This document shows, one piece after another, positions 7,624-16,775 of a stretch of 64,000 nucleotides of DNA. Numbering within the stretch: position 1 is the stretch's first letter; each line of letters begins with the position of its first letter. The notes beneath the pieces were generated by a model that did not search any database, was not told the origin of the DNA, and saw only the letters and a list, made by a program, of their open reading frames with translations. The position numbers were made by a program, and so were the translations under genes. This DNA comes from Burkholderiales bacterium RIFCSPLOWO2_02_FULL_57_36. Its GTDB lineage: Bacteria > Pseudomonadota > Gammaproteobacteria > Burkholderiales > Burkholderiaceae_D. The stretch is taken from contig MESE01000001.1 in the NCBI GenBank assembly GCA_001770855.1, positions 186,001 to 250,000 of the forward strand, read 5' to 3'.

Positions 7624-8463
7624 GTGACCGACCGTTTTCTGATGTGCGCCCCCGATCATTTCGAAGTCGCGTATGTAATCAATCCCTGGATGGAGGGCAA
7701 CGTCGCGTGCGGCAATAATGACGTCGCCGCCCGGCAATGGAATGCGCTGGCCCGGCTGGTCGGCAACATCGCGCAAGTGGAACGCGTCACGGCTGCGCCC
7801 GGTGTGCCTGACATGGTGTTTACCGCCAATGCCGGCTTGATATTGGAAAACAAGTTCGTGTTGTCGCGCTTTCGGCATGAGCAACGACAGGCCGAGGAAC
7901 CGCATTTCGCCAAGTGGTTTGCAGAACATGATTTTGATGTGTTGACCTTGCCCGACGACATGCCTTTCGAAGGTGCGGGCGATGCGTTGCTGGATCGGCG
8001 GGAGCCGCTATTGTGGCTGGGCTATGGGCACCGCTCGGATCAGGCGTGCGCGCCGCTGCTTGCCGACTGGCTTGATATTGACGTCGAGCCGTTGAGGCTG
8101 GTGAACCAGCGCTTTTATCATCTCGATACCTGTTTCTGTCCTCTGGAAGGCGGGTATCTGATGTATTACCCGGCAGCTTTCGATGCGGCATCCCAGGCAC
8201 GCATTGCGGCGCATGTGCCGGCTGAATACCGGATTACGGTGGCGGATGCCGATGCGTTCGATTTTGCATGCAACGCGGTCAATTGCGGCCGGAATATCTT
8301 TCTGAATCGCGCTTCCGACGCACTGGTCGGCGAATTATCCTCGCGCGGATTCGTCGTGCAACAAACACCATTGACGGAGTTCATGAAGGCAGGCGGATCA
8401 GCCAAATGTTTGACGCTGAAGTTGACTGAGGCGCGTATTCCCGCTGTGCAAGCGGTAGCATAA
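7624..8463 (+). CDS. Dimethylarginine dimethylaminohydrolase/arginine-hydrolase superfamily protein
   Basis: 279 residues of the guanidino-modifying (pentein) fold. Active-site elements in order are PDMVFTANAGLI, FEGAGDALL, YHLDTCFCPL with the catalytic histidine, and GGSAKCLTLKL with the nucleophilic cysteine near the C-terminus. Relatives hydrolyse dimethylarginine, citrulline or arginine (arginine dihydrolase ArgZ type). The GTG start is preferred because AGGAG lies six bases upstream. An alternative ATG overlaps the rocD stop. Pairing with rocD suggests that it feeds ornithine to the aminotransferase, but which guanidino substrate is used cannot be read from sequence. Confidence 0.85.
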   Translation: MTDRFLMCAPDHFEVAYVINPWMEGNVACGNNDVAARQWNALARLVGNIAQVERVTAAPGVPDMVFTANAGLILENKFVLSRFRHEQRQAEEPHFAKWFAEHDFDVLTLPDDMPFEGAGDALLDRREPLLWLGYGHRSDQACAPLLADWLDIDVEPLRLVNQRFYHLDTCFCPLEGGYLMYYPAAFDAASQARIAAHVPAEYRITVADADAFDFACNAVNCGRNIFLNRASDALVGELSSRGFVVQQTPLTEFMKAGGSAKCLTLKLTEARIPAVQAVA

Positions 8464-8495
8464 TCAAGCCGCTTACTCAAACCATTGATTTATCG

Positions 8496-8501
8496 TATAA
8501 T
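8496..8501 (+). promoter_or_regulatory. -10 box of metH promoter
   Basis: A perfect TATAAT lies six bases before the first paired base of the riboswitch, so transcription would start right at the aptamer. No convincing -35 hexamer is present at 16-18 bases. Confidence 0.5.
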
Positions 8502-8506
8502 TTTAT

Positions 8507-8586
8507 TGCGCCGATTTGATTGAACAAGTCAAACCCAGCTTGCGGGCGCCAGGGTAAAGTCCCACTAATAAATACTGCTAAAGCGG
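8507..8586 (+). promoter_or_regulatory. SAM-II-type riboswitch, enlarged variant, upstream of metH
   Basis: The element shares its conserved blocks with the metX leader at 39686 and with the SAM-II (metA motif) consensus: GCGCCGATTTGA, CAGCTTGCGGGCGC, and AAATACTGCTAAAGCGG. P1 can form between 8508-8512 and 8545-8549. The ATTTG/AAAT pairing needed for the pseudoknot is also possible. Compared with the compact form it carries about 12 extra bases inside loop 1 (TTGA/TCAA can pair, 8520-8532) and about 16 extra bases after P1 (GGG/CCC can pair, 8552-8563). A terminator follows at once, so SAM binding probably attenuates metH transcription. Confidence 0.8.
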
Positions 8587-8594
8587 CCATGGAA

Positions 8595-8626
8595 AACCCG
8601 GTCCCTTTTTGCAGACCGGGTTTTTT
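8595..8626 (+). terminator. Intrinsic terminator in metH leader (attenuator)
   Basis: AACCCGGTC pairs exactly with GACCGGGTT across a ten-base loop and is followed by six T. It lies between the SAM-II-like aptamer and the metH start, so it is most likely the expression platform of the riboswitch. Confidence 0.9.
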
Positions 8627-8649
8627 GCATTTTTAAGCTCAAATACATC

Positions 8650-11600
8650 ATGAAACGCGACCCCATTTCCTCTACCGAAGCGCACCTGCGCGATCTCCTG
8701 TCCCGCCGCATCCTGATCCTCGACGGTGCGATGGGAACGATGATTCAGCAATACAAGCTGAGCGAAGAAGAGTATCGCGGTACGCGTTTCGCCGATTTCT
8801 CAGTGCCGGGCAAGGAACTGTTCCAAAAGAACCATAATGAATTGCTGACGCTGACGCAGCCGCACATCATCAGCGAGATTCATGAAAAATATCTGGCGGC
8901 CGGCGCCGACCTGATCGAGACCAATACCTTCGGCGCGACCACGGTGGCGCTGGATGATTATCACATGGCCCATCTCGCGTACGAGATGAATGTGGCCGCC
9001 GCCAAGCTGGCGCGCGCCGCCTGCGACAAATATTCGACGCCGGACAGGCCGCGCTTCGTGGCCGGCGCATTGGGGCCGACGCCGAAAACCGCATCGATTT
9101 CGCCGGACGTCAACGATCCGGCCGCACGCAACGTCACCTTCGATCAATTGGTCGCTGCCTATCTGGAGCAGACACGCGGGCTGGTCGAGGGCGGCGTCGA
9201 TGTGCTGATGGTTGAAACCATCTTCGACACACTCAATTGCAAGGCGGCGCTGTTTGCAATCGATACCTTCTTCGAGGAATCGGGCAAGAGATTGCCGATC
9301 ATGATTTCGGGCACCGTTACCGACGCGTCGGGACGCATCCTGTCCGGGCAGACCGTGCCGGCGTTCTGGAATTCGGTGCGGCATGCCAGACCGTTGACGA
9401 TCGGACTCAATTGCGCGCTCGGCGCGGCACTGATGCGCCCATACGCGGAAGAGTTATCGAAGATTGCCGATACCTACGTCTGCATTTATCCGAACGCCGG
9501 CTTGCCTAACCCGATGGCCGACACCGGCTTCGACGAAACGCCGGACGTCACGTCATCCTTGCTGAAGGAGTTCGCCGAAAGCGGCTTTGTCAATATCGCA
9601 GGCGGCTGCTGCGGTACCACGCCGGAACATATCAAAGCGATCGCCGACACCGTCGCAAGCATCGCACCGCGCAAGGTCCCGGAATCATCGCATGTGATGA
9701 AACTGTCCGGCCTTGAACCGTTTACGATCGACGACGATTCCTTGTTCGTTAACGTCGGCGAGCGCACCAACGTGACCGGCTCCAAGGCATTTGCGCGCCT
9801 GATCCTCAACGAGCAGTACGATGAAGCATTGGCCGTCGCACGGCAGCAGGTTGAAAACGGCGCGCAAATCATCGATATCAACATGGATGAAGCGATGCTC
9901 GATTCGGTTGCCGCGATGACGCGCTTCCTGAACCTGATCGCATCCGAACCCGACATTGCGCGGGTGCCGATCATGATCGACTCATCCAAATGGACCGTGA
10001 TCGAAGCCGGCTTGAAATGCGTGCAAGGCAAGGCGATCGTCAATTCGATTTCGATGAAGGAAGGCGAAGACGAATTCTTGCGCCAGGCCAAGCTGTGCCG
10101 GCGCTACGGCGCCGCGGTGATCGTGATGGCGTTCGATGAAAAAGGCCAGGCCGATACCTTCGAGCGCAAGACCGAAATTTGCCAGCGCGCGTACAACTTG
10201 CTGGTATCGAAAGTCGGCTTTCCGCCGGAAGACATCATTTTCGATCCGAATATTTTTGCGATTGCAACCGGTATCGACGAACACAACAATTATGCAGTCG
10301 ATTTCATCAATGCGACGCGCTGGATACATGAAAACCTGCCGCACGCCAAGATCAGCGGCGGCGTGTCGAATGTCAGCTTTTCGTTCCGCGGCAACGATCC
10401 GGCGCGCGAGGCGATTCATACCGTGTTCCTGTATCACGCGATCCAGGCCGGCATGACGATGGGCATCGTCAATGCCGGCATGATGGGCGTGTATAGCGAA
10501 CTGTCGCCGGAATTGCGCGAGCGGGTCGAGGACGTCGTGCTGAATCGACGCGAAGATGCGACCGAGCGGATGATCGAAATCGCCGGCACGCTGAAGGCCA
10601 GCGACAAGAAGGAAGAAGAAACGCTCGAATGGCGCGGCGGTTCGGTGCAAAAGCGGCTGGCGCATGCGCTGGTGCACGGCATCACCCAATGGATCGTCGA
10701 AGACACTGAAGAGGCGCGGCAAGAGCTGCTGCATAACGGCGGCCGGCCGATCCATGTGATCGAAGGGCCGCTGATGGACGGCATGAACATCGTCGGCGAC
10801 TTGTTCGGTCAGGGAAAAATGTTTTTGCCGCAAGTGGTGAAATCGGCGCGCGTGATGAAGCAGGCGGTGGCGCATCTGATTCCGTACATCGAAGAAGAAA
10901 AACTGCTGGAAGAAAAAAAGACTGGAATCGCCGCCAAGCCGAAAGGCAAGATTGTCATCGCGACCGTCAAGGGCGATGTGCACGACATCGGCAAGAACAT
11001 CGTATCGGTGGTTTTGCAATGCAATAACTTCGAAGTCGTCAACATGGGTGTGATGGTGCCGTGCTCCGAAATTCTGGCCAGGGCCAAGGCGGAGAATGCC
11101 GATATCGTCGGCTTGTCGGGCCTGATTACGCCATCGCTCGAAGAGATGGCGCATGTCGCGAAAGAGATGCAGCGCGATCCGCATTTCCGCATGCTCAAGA
11201 TTCCGTTGATGATCGGCGGTGCAACCACCAGCCGCGCGCATACCGCCGTCAAGATCGCACAGAATTACGAAGGCCCGGTGGTCTACGTTCCTGACGCGTC
11301 GCGCTCGGTATCGGTTGCGCAGTCGCTGTTGACGCCGGAGCAGCGCGAGCAATACATTACCGAAATTGCGACAGATTATCAACGCATCCGCGAGCAGCAT
11401 GCGAACAAGAAAGCGGTGCCGATGCTGTCGCTCGCCGACGCGCGCAAGAACAGGATGAAACTGGAGTTCACCGGAAAACACGCCCCGGCCAAGCCGAAAT
11501 TCCTGGGTCGCCGCGTCTTCAAGAACTATGATCTCGCGACCATCGCGCAGTATATCGACTGGGGACCGTTTTTCCAGACTTGGGACTTGGCCGGACCGTT

Positions 11601-12408
11601 CCCTGCGATCCTGAAAGACGAGGTTGTCGGCGAGGTAGCCAGCAAGGTGTTCGAAGAAGGCCAGGCGCTGCTCAAGAAAGTGATCGAAGGCCGCTGGTTG
11701 ACTGCCAATGGCGTGATCGCGCTGCTGCCGGCCAACAGCGTCAACGATGACGATATCGAAATCTATACCGATGAAACGCGTTCGAAGGTTGCATTCACCT
11801 ATTACGGCGTGCGCCAGCAGACCGTCAAGCCGGTGATCGATGGCGTCGCGCGTCCGAATCAATGCCTGGCCGATTTCATTGCGCCGAAATCGTCCGGCAT
11901 TGCCGATTACATCGGTTTGTTTGCAGTCACCGCCGGACTCGGCATCGAGAAATATGAAAAGCGTTTCGAAGATGCGCACGACGACTATTCATCGATCCTG
12001 CTGAAGTCGCTCGCCGATCGACTTGCCGAGGCGTTTGCCGAGCATTTACATGAACGCCTGCGCAAGGAGTTCTGGGGATATGCGTCCGATGAATCGCTGA
12101 CCCACGAGGCCTTGATCAAGGAAAAATACACCGGCATTCGCCCGGCGCCCGGTTACCCTGCCTGTCCGGAACATACAGTGAAGGCCGACATGTTCAAGCT
12201 GCTGCAATGCGACGAAATCGGCATGCAGGTAACCGAGTCGTTTGCGATGTTTCCCGGTGCATCGGTGTCAGGCTTCTACTTTGCCCATCCCGAATCAAAA
12301 TACTTCAGTGTCGGCAAGATCGGTGAAGATCAGTTGAACGACATGGCGGCGCGGCGCGGCGTATCGAAGGAAGACGCGGAGCGCTGGCTGGCCCCTAATC
12401 TTTCCTGA
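8650..12408 (+). CDS. metH: Cobalamin-dependent methionine synthase
   Basis: 1252 residues, full length for the family. It methylates homocysteine from methyltetrahydrofolate in the cytoplasm. Domains in order: homocysteine-binding barrel (about 15-335) with zinc-ligand cysteines in GLNCALG and GGCCGTTP; pterin-binding domain (from about 365, [16 protein letters not shown]); B12-binding domain with [10 protein letters not shown] near residue 775-785, whose histidine is the lower cobalt ligand; and the C-terminal SAM-dependent activation domain, ending in the [11 protein letters not shown] and [14 protein letters not shown] motifs. The Shine-Dalgarno is weak. Expression should be shut down by SAM through the leader. 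The gene stands alone between the arginine genes and a convergent MFS gene. Confidence 0.98.
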   Translation: MKRDPISSTEAHLRDLLSRRILILDGAMGTMIQQYKLSEEEYRGTRFADFSVPGKELFQKNHNELLTLTQPHIISEIHEKYLAAGADLIETNTFGATTVALDDYHMAHLAYEMNVAAAKLARAACDKYSTPDRPRFVAGALGPTPKTASISPDVNDPAARNVTFDQLVAAYLEQTRGLVEGGVDVLMVETIFDTLNCKAALFAIDTFFEESGKRLPIMISGTVTDASGRILSGQTVPAFWNSVRHARPLTIGLNCALGAALMRPYAEELSKIADTYVCIYPNAGLPNPMADTGFDETPDVTSSLLKEFAESGFVNIAGGCCGTTPEHIKAIADTVASIAPRKVPESSHVMKLSGLEPFTIDDDSLFVNVGERTNVTGSKAFARLILNEQYDEALAVARQQVENGAQIIDINMDEAMLDSVAAMTRFLNLIASEPDIARVPIMIDSSKWTVIEAGLKCVQGKAIVNSISMKEGEDEFLRQAKLCRRYGAAVIVMAFDEKGQADTFERKTEICQRAYNLLVSKVGFPPEDIIFDPNIFAIATGIDEHNNYAVDFINATRWIHENLPHAKISGGVSNVSFSFRGNDPAREAIHTVFLYHAIQAGMTMGIVNAGMMGVYSELSPELRERVEDVVLNRREDATERMIEIAGTLKASDKKEEETLEWRGGSVQKRLAHALVHGITQWIVEDTEEARQELLHNGGRPIHVIEGPLMDGMNIVGDLFGQGKMFLPQVVKSARVMKQAVAHLIPYIEEEKLLEEKKTGIAAKPKGKIVIATVKGDVHDIGKNIVSVVLQCNNFEVVNMGVMVPCSEILARAKAENADIVGLSGLITPSLEEMAHVAKEMQRDPHFRMLKIPLMIGGATTSRAHTAVKIAQNYEGPVVYVPDASRSVSVAQSLLTPEQREQYITEIATDYQRIREQHANKKAVPMLSLADARKNRMKLEFTGKHAPAKPKFLGRRVFKNYDLATIAQYIDWGPFFQTWDLAGPFPAILKDEVVGEVASKVFEEGQALLKKVIEGRWLTANGVIALLPANSVNDDDIEIYTDETRSKVAFTYYGVRQQTVKPVIDGVARPNQCLADFIAPKSSGIADYIGLFAVTAGLGIEKYEKRFEDAHDDYSSILLKSLADRLAEAFAEHLHERLRKEFWGYASDESLTHEALIKEKYTGIRPAPGYPACPEHTVKADMFKLLQCDEIGMQVTESFAMFPGASVSGFYFAHPESKYFSVGKIGEDQLNDMAARRGVSKEDAERWLAPNLS

Positions 12409-12421
12409 TCAGACGTAAAAC

Positions 12422-12459
12422 CCTGAAGTGCGGATCCGGAGCATGATCCACGCTTCAGG
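12422..12459 (-). terminator. Long hairpin between convergent metH and MFS genes
   Basis: CCTGAAGTG..GGATC pairs with GATCC..CGCTTCAGG, about 14 base pairs with one mismatch. On the minus strand it is followed by GGGTTTTAC, so it can terminate the MFS transcript. On the plus strand no T-run follows, so its effect on metH is less clear. Confidence 0.55.
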
Positions 12460-12477
12460 CGCTCTCGCTACCGTTGG

Positions 12478-13788
12478 CTACTTTGTTTCAAGGTCTGGTG
12501 CGGGAGCCGATCGTATTTCTGAAATAGTACGCATTGGAGAAGTAGCGAATGCCACTAAAACGATTCCAATCAACAACGCGCCACAGCTGACGAACAATTG
12601 CTCCAGCGTGATGCTGCGCATCAGCCAGCCGGTAATCGCGGCGGAAACAGGTGCGATTCCCAAAAAAACAAACATGAATACACTCATGGCCCTACCCATC
12701 ATCGGAAGCGGAACGCGCTGCTGAATCCATGTAAAAGCGGCGAGCTGCACGAAACCACCGAGGATGCCGATCAGCAGCAGCAATGTCGCGCTTTGCCAAG
12801 TGAGTTGGACATATCCCATCGGGATGAATAGCGCGCCAACCAGACAATCCAGCAGCAATATTGTGGATCCGAGATTTCCGGCGCGCCAGTTGGGTTTGCC
12901 GCCGGAAATGATCATGCCTAGTAGTGTGCCGGCGCCGTGCGCACCCATCAAAACCCCGAATGCCGCGGCACTGTCCAGATGGGTGGCGAGTACCGGGATG
13001 GCAACCTGTAGCGGACCGATGATAAACAAGGCAACGACGGCCACATACAAGAATAAAGTGCGTAAATTTTTATCGCTCCAGCAAAAATGCAATCCTTCAT
13101 AGACCGACTTGAATATATGCCCTTGTGCGACGGAATCGTCGGACGCGGCATTTCGGCGCATGGCGACCTGCGCCAGGGTCCACGCCGAGAGCACAAAGCT
13201 GAACGCATCGAACAGGAATGCAATGCCGACGCCTTGCATGCTGTGCGCATCTTGTGCAGCGCTGCTACCGGAGAACGCAATGAGCAGGCCCGCCAGAATC
13301 GGACCCGCAACCATGGTGAGCTGTCGTATGCCCTGCATCATGCTGTTTGCCAACGGCAGCTGAGAAAGGCTGACGATGTGCGGCAATATGGCAGTCGCGG
13401 AAGGAATGCTGAATGCTGTTGATACTCCCAACGCGGCGGCTATGCAATACACCATCCACAAGCGCAAGTCGCCAGTCAGCACCAACACGGCCAACAGCCC
13501 GAGCAAAAGCGTGTTGATATATTTGGTCAGCATCAGCACTCGCTTTGGCGAATAACGATCGACAAATGCACCGCCGATCAAAATAAACAGCGCGCGCGGC
13601 ACACCGATCAATGCCAGCACCGTGCCGAGCACGAACGGGTCATTGGTCATTTTAAGTACCAGCCACGGCAACGCGATCAATGTAAACTGATCGCCCAGCA
13701 TGGATATGACCGCACCGCTTAAAAGCCAACGAAAATTGCGATCGCTGAAAAGTGCTGCTGACGCCTTGTCGGATTTATCGTTCTTCAT
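12478..13788 (-). CDS. MFS transporter (DHA3/MFS_3-like)
   Basis: 436 residues with about twelve transmembrane segments. The N-terminus FRWLLSGAVISMLGDQFTLI and the TM2-3 loop FVDRYSPKRVL place it in the EntS/MefA-like DHA3 family of drug or siderophore exporters. It stands alone, with no biosynthetic neighbours, and faces metH convergently. Both ends look complete. Substrate unknown. Confidence 0.8.
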   Translation of the reverse strand: MKNDKSDKASAALFSDRNFRWLLSGAVISMLGDQFTLIALPWLVLKMTNDPFVLGTVLALIGVPRALFILIGGAFVDRYSPKRVLMLTKYINTLLLGLLAVLVLTGDLRLWMVYCIAAALGVSTAFSIPSATAILPHIVSLSQLPLANSMMQGIRQLTMVAGPILAGLLIAFSGSSAAQDAHSMQGVGIAFLFDAFSFVLSAWTLAQVAMRRNAASDDSVAQGHIFKSVYEGLHFCWSDKNLRTLFLYVAVVALFIIGPLQVAIPVLATHLDSAAAFGVLMGAHGAGTLLGMIISGGKPNWRAGNLGSTILLLDCLVGALFIPMGYVQLTWQSATLLLLIGILGGFVQLAAFTWIQQRVPLPMMGRAMSVFMFVFLGIAPVSAAITGWLMRSITLEQLFVSCGALLIGIVLVAFATSPMRTISEIRSAPAPDLETK

Positions 13789-13852
13789 ATAAGAGCGCAG
13801 TTGCCTTCAGGGTTGTTTTTATTCGAGCGTTGTTAAATAAAAAATACATAAA

Positions 13853-14485
13853 TCATGTTTTGCTATCGGTCACGTGGTTCGTGAATGCATCGGCAGCCAA
13901 TTTTTTCGCGTGGTTTCGCACGTCGATCGGCCAACCCTCGATCAGTTCGGAAAAGCGCTCCCGGTTTCCTGCAAACAAAGCGCGAGTGGCTTCTTCAAAA
14001 TGCGGCCGGTTGCCCGCCATGACGGACATGAAGCGAAAGCATGTTTCTTGTGATCGTCTTGCCTGATCCTTGCCGTGATTCGTTCGTTTCGCTTCTTCGA
14101 CAAGCTTGCGCAATACCACTGACGCACCTCCCGGTTGCGCGCTCAGCCAATCCCAATGGCGCGGCAACAATGTGACTTCACGCGAAACAACGCCTAATTT
14201 CGGGCGGCCCGGACCGCGCGGCACATGCGGTTCGGCATCGGATGCCGTGGCGCTCGACGCACCTTTGCCGGCAGTTCTCGAAAGCCGCTTCAAGACATCG
14301 TCGACCGTGCCGCGGAAATCCACTTCGACGGTATGGCTGGTGGCATTGTCGAAAATCAGCAGCGTCGCGTGCGGGTCTGCATCAAGCAATTCTTTCGCCT
14401 TCGACGCGACTTGGCTCAAGTTGCCGGAGGCGAGGTATTTGCCGCCTGCGAAGGCGGTGCAATGCATTTGTCTCGATTCGTTCAT
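13853..14485 (-). CDS. DUF2239 family protein
   Basis: 210 residues, soluble, no signal peptide. The N-terminal half (CTAFAGGKYLASGNLSQVA and LLIFDNATSHTVEVDFRG) and the C-terminal half (RGPGRPKLGVVSREVTLLPR, then RHWDWLSAQPGGASVVLRKL) match my recollection of the DUF2239 family. The second half resembles a ribbon-helix-helix or HTH-like module because of the PGRPKLG linker and the REVTLLPRHWDWL helix, but no function is established. AGGA precedes the ATG. Two TACCCGGGTA palindromes upstream suggest dedicated control. Confidence 0.75.
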   Translation of the reverse strand: MNESRQMHCTAFAGGKYLASGNLSQVASKAKELLDADPHATLLIFDNATSHTVEVDFRGTVDDVLKRLSRTAGKGASSATASDAEPHVPRGPGRPKLGVVSREVTLLPRHWDWLSAQPGGASVVLRKLVEEAKRTNHGKDQARRSQETCFRFMSVMAGNRPHFEEATRALFAGNRERFSELIEGWPIDVRNHAKKLAADAFTNHVTDSKT

Positions 14486-14521
14486 GATGAATCCTGCGCA
14501 ATGGAAATAAGATTTTAATTA

Positions 14522-14561
14522 TACCCGGGTAAAATAAGGTAGGTCAATATTACCCGGGTAA
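14522..14561. promoter_or_regulatory. Two TACCCGGGTA palindromes, probable operator pair
   Basis: TACCCGGGTA occurs at 14522-14531 and again at 14551-14560, the second inside the perfect palindrome TTACCCGGGTAA. Their centres are 29 bases apart, close to three helical turns, which favours cooperative binding by one dimeric regulator. They lie 37-76 bases upstream of the DUF2239 start. The regulator is not identified. Confidence 0.6.
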
Positions 14562-14698
14562 ATTAACACTGTATGAAGGACTTCATTAGATTACGGACAG
14601 GTTGGTCATCGCCATGCATGTGATCGCCGGGTATTCGTGCATTTGGGGCCGTCGCAGTGCTTTACCGTACCGATCAGACCAGCGCTTCAACCAAAAAA

Positions 14699-14719
14699 GG
14701 ATGTGAAATATTCACATCC
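14699..14719. repeat. Nine-base inverted repeat in a 387-base gap
   Basis: GGATGTGAA and TTCACATCC are exact complements around three bases, preceded by six A. On the minus strand it resembles a terminator, yet no minus-strand gene ends here. It could also be an operator for the DUF4148 gene. The rest of 14486-14872, apart from the CCCGGG palindromes, shows no gene or other element I can support. Confidence 0.4.
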
Positions 14720-14872
14720 AACTTGAATGTCGCTGCGTATATGAAGTATGTCCCGACGATGTGTACGACACGGAAAAAACCATCGTGCGCGTCACGGAAC
14801 AACCCGACGTTTGGCCGTCTCGGCTGATCAACCGGGAATTGCGAAATTATTTCAACTTTTTGGAGATCTAAA

Positions 14873-15169
14873 ATGAACGCTAGAAAATTGACTGCTGCCG
14901 TAATCATTTTTGCCGCCGCAGGTGCAGCATCCGCAGAACCAAAGGAATTCGTTGCGCCGGACGCAGACTTTGTTTCTTCGAAAACCCGTGCTGAAGTGAT
15001 GGCTGAACTCAAGCAAGCTCAGGCCAACGACATGTTGTCTTACAGCGAGGATACCTATCCGGTCACTGCCCACCAAAACGGCATGCGGACGCGCACACAA
15101 GCCAATATCGGTACGATGCAATCTGCCGCCCGAAGCCGGTTTGATTCGAGTCTGTATTTTGGTGCTTGA
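14873..15169 (+). CDS. Secreted DUF4148 domain protein
   Basis: 98 residues. An N-terminal signal peptide (positively charged start, hydrophobic core AVIIFAAAGAASA, cleavage after ASA) predicts export to the periplasm. The mature part, with KTRAEVMAELKQAQANDML and SYSEDTYPV, is the DUF4148 pattern, a short family much expanded in Burkholderiales and of unknown function. GGAG lies eight bases before the ATG. It stands alone between divergent or convergent unrelated genes. Confidence 0.85.
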   Translation: MNARKLTAAVIIFAAAGAASAEPKEFVAPDADFVSSKTRAEVMAELKQAQANDMLSYSEDTYPVTAHQNGMRTRTQANIGTMQSAARSRFDSSLYFGA

Positions 15170-15275
15170 TTCGATTGAATGCGCGCGGCAATGTCGAATT
15201 CATTTGCGTTCGGCGGTGCCAACGCAGTGCTGATCGAAGGCCGCGCGCGACAACGAAACAGGTTTTTACGACCTG

Positions 15276-16043
15276 TTACCAGACCGGCGTTCCATCGACG
15301 AACACCTTCAGTTCACCTTCGGCAAACCGGATCCACGTTTCGTTCGCCGTCAGCGGTTCGGTTACGATAATCGCGACACGATCGTTCGGCGTGGTGACCT
15401 GGGAAAAATCGACGATGATATCTTCGTCGGATAATCTGGCTTCCGCAAACGGATACTGGCGCACGATGTAATGCAGGTTGGTTGCGCAATGCGCGAACAA
15501 CGCCGAGCCATCAGACAGCATCATATTGAATACGCCGTATGCAGCGATCTCGCGCGTAATCTCTTGCAATGCGATGGTCAGGTTCGGCAATTCCGGAAGC
15601 GATTCGCCGAACCGGGTCCGCAGTTGCTGCAGCAGATAGCAAAATGCCCATTCGCTATCGGTTGTGCCGACCGGATGGTAAGGTCCGTCCAGCGGCGGCA
15701 TGAAATTTTTCAAATCGCCATTGTGGGCAAACACCCAATAGCGGCCCCAAAGTTCGCGCACGAAAGGATGGCAATTTTCCAGCGCAATGCGGCCCTGGGT
15801 CGCCTTGCGGATATGGGCGATCACGTTTTTTGACTTGATCGGACAACGCTTGATCAGGTCGGCGATCGGCGATGCGATTGCCGCTTGGTAATCGACGAAG
15901 TGGCGAACGCCGGCACCTTCAAAAAATGCGATTCCCCATCCATCGTTGTGAATGTCCGTTCGCCCGCCGCGCGTGGCAAAACCGGTGAAGCTGAAGACAA
16001 TGTCGGTCGGGACATTGCAATTCATTCCAAGAAGCTGGCACAT
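15276..16043 (-). CDS. Class II glutamine amidotransferase (YafJ-like)
   Basis: 255 residues. The start is set so that the protein begins MCQLLGMNC: class II amidotransferases need Cys2 as N-terminal nucleophile after removal of Met. Further family blocks are HNDGWGIAFFEG, VIAHIRKATQG and VFAHNGDLKNF, which form the glutaminase pocket. There is no fused synthase domain, as in E. coli YafJ and Agrobacterium DUF-type amidotransferases, so the ammonia acceptor is unknown. An upstream in-frame ATG would add 15 residues and would bury the catalytic cysteine. Confidence 0.88.
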   Translation of the reverse strand: MCQLLGMNCNVPTDIVFSFTGFATRGGRTDIHNDGWGIAFFEGAGVRHFVDYQAAIASPIADLIKRCPIKSKNVIAHIRKATQGRIALENCHPFVRELWGRYWVFAHNGDLKNFMPPLDGPYHPVGTTDSEWAFCYLLQQLRTRFGESLPELPNLTIALQEITREIAAYGVFNMMLSDGSALFAHCATNLHYIVRQYPFAEARLSDEDIIVDFSQVTTPNDRVAIIVTEPLTANETWIRFAEGELKVFVDGTPVW

Positions 16044-16216
16044 GGCAGAATGGTTTTTGAAAAAACTCGGATGGCAAGGGCCGATCAATGATCAAGCTAC
16101 CACGGATGTCCCGGTATGACTTCGGCATCATCAAAAAAACCGCGAACGCATGCTGGCGCCGCCAGCTACTTATTGCGGCAAACATGCCGCTCCTGTGCTG
16201 TGACGATTCGGGAGAT

Positions 16217-16633
16217 TCAGGGTTTTGGCCAATCCTTTATAGGGCCGAATCTCATCTCTGCAATACGCACGATGACATAAGCGACCAACGCAAAAACGAA
16301 AAATACCAGCAGCATCCAGGCAATGCCCTGCAGGGTTTCAATCGCGGTACGGTAGATTTCCAGCACCCAACGCTCAAATGTGAAGTCGAAAACACGCACT
16401 TCCTTGTCGCCGCGCAGGGGCATCGCATACTTTTCGATATCGCGTATGCGTACGCCGGCCGATACACCGACCACCAGGATGGCAAATTTGAGATAGGTGA
16501 GCCAGCCTGCACTGATTTCATCGCCAATGATGCGCTTGAGGATATTGTCGATAGGTATGGAAAAAGCGCGTGCCACCGCGAAGGAAACGGCGACCGCCAA
16601 AAGCAGCGTAACCAAAAGCAGTACGAGCGACAT
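16217..16633 (-). CDS. Small membrane protein of unknown function
   Basis: 138 residues with hydrophobic segments at the N-terminus (about 1-25), near residues 44-60 and near the C-terminus (about 105-125), so probably three membrane spans with a charged central loop. I do not recognise the family. It lies alone between the amidotransferase and TrmB-like genes on the same strand, with gaps over 140 bases each side. Codon use resembles neighbouring real genes and no better frame exists on the other strand. Confidence 0.6.
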   Translation of the reverse strand: MSLVLLLVTLLLAVAVSFAVARAFSIPIDNILKRIIGDEISAGWLTYLKFAILVVGVSAGVRIRDIEKYAMPLRGDKEVRVFDFTFERWVLEIYRTAIETLQGIAWMLLVFFVFALVAYVIVRIAEMRFGPIKDWPKP

Positions 16634-16775
16634 GTTTTCCCTTAGGTTGACCCATTAAAAATAATCTCGTCGCCTGATCGTTTCGACGATTGCATAATTT
16701 CAGTCATGCAATTATAGGCCGGTTCCCCACTGCGGCCTTGACAGGATTTGACGGCCGTTTCCTTGGCGCCTGGTG

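Noticed and set aside
9982-11979. 665-codon open frame antisense to metH
   Set aside because: It mirrors metH codon bias, is His/Arg/Asp-rich without any motif, and metH is unambiguous on the other strand.
14702-14716. CRP site in the DUF4148 upstream region
   Set aside because: TGTGA and TCACA are present but spaced by five bases, not the six required.
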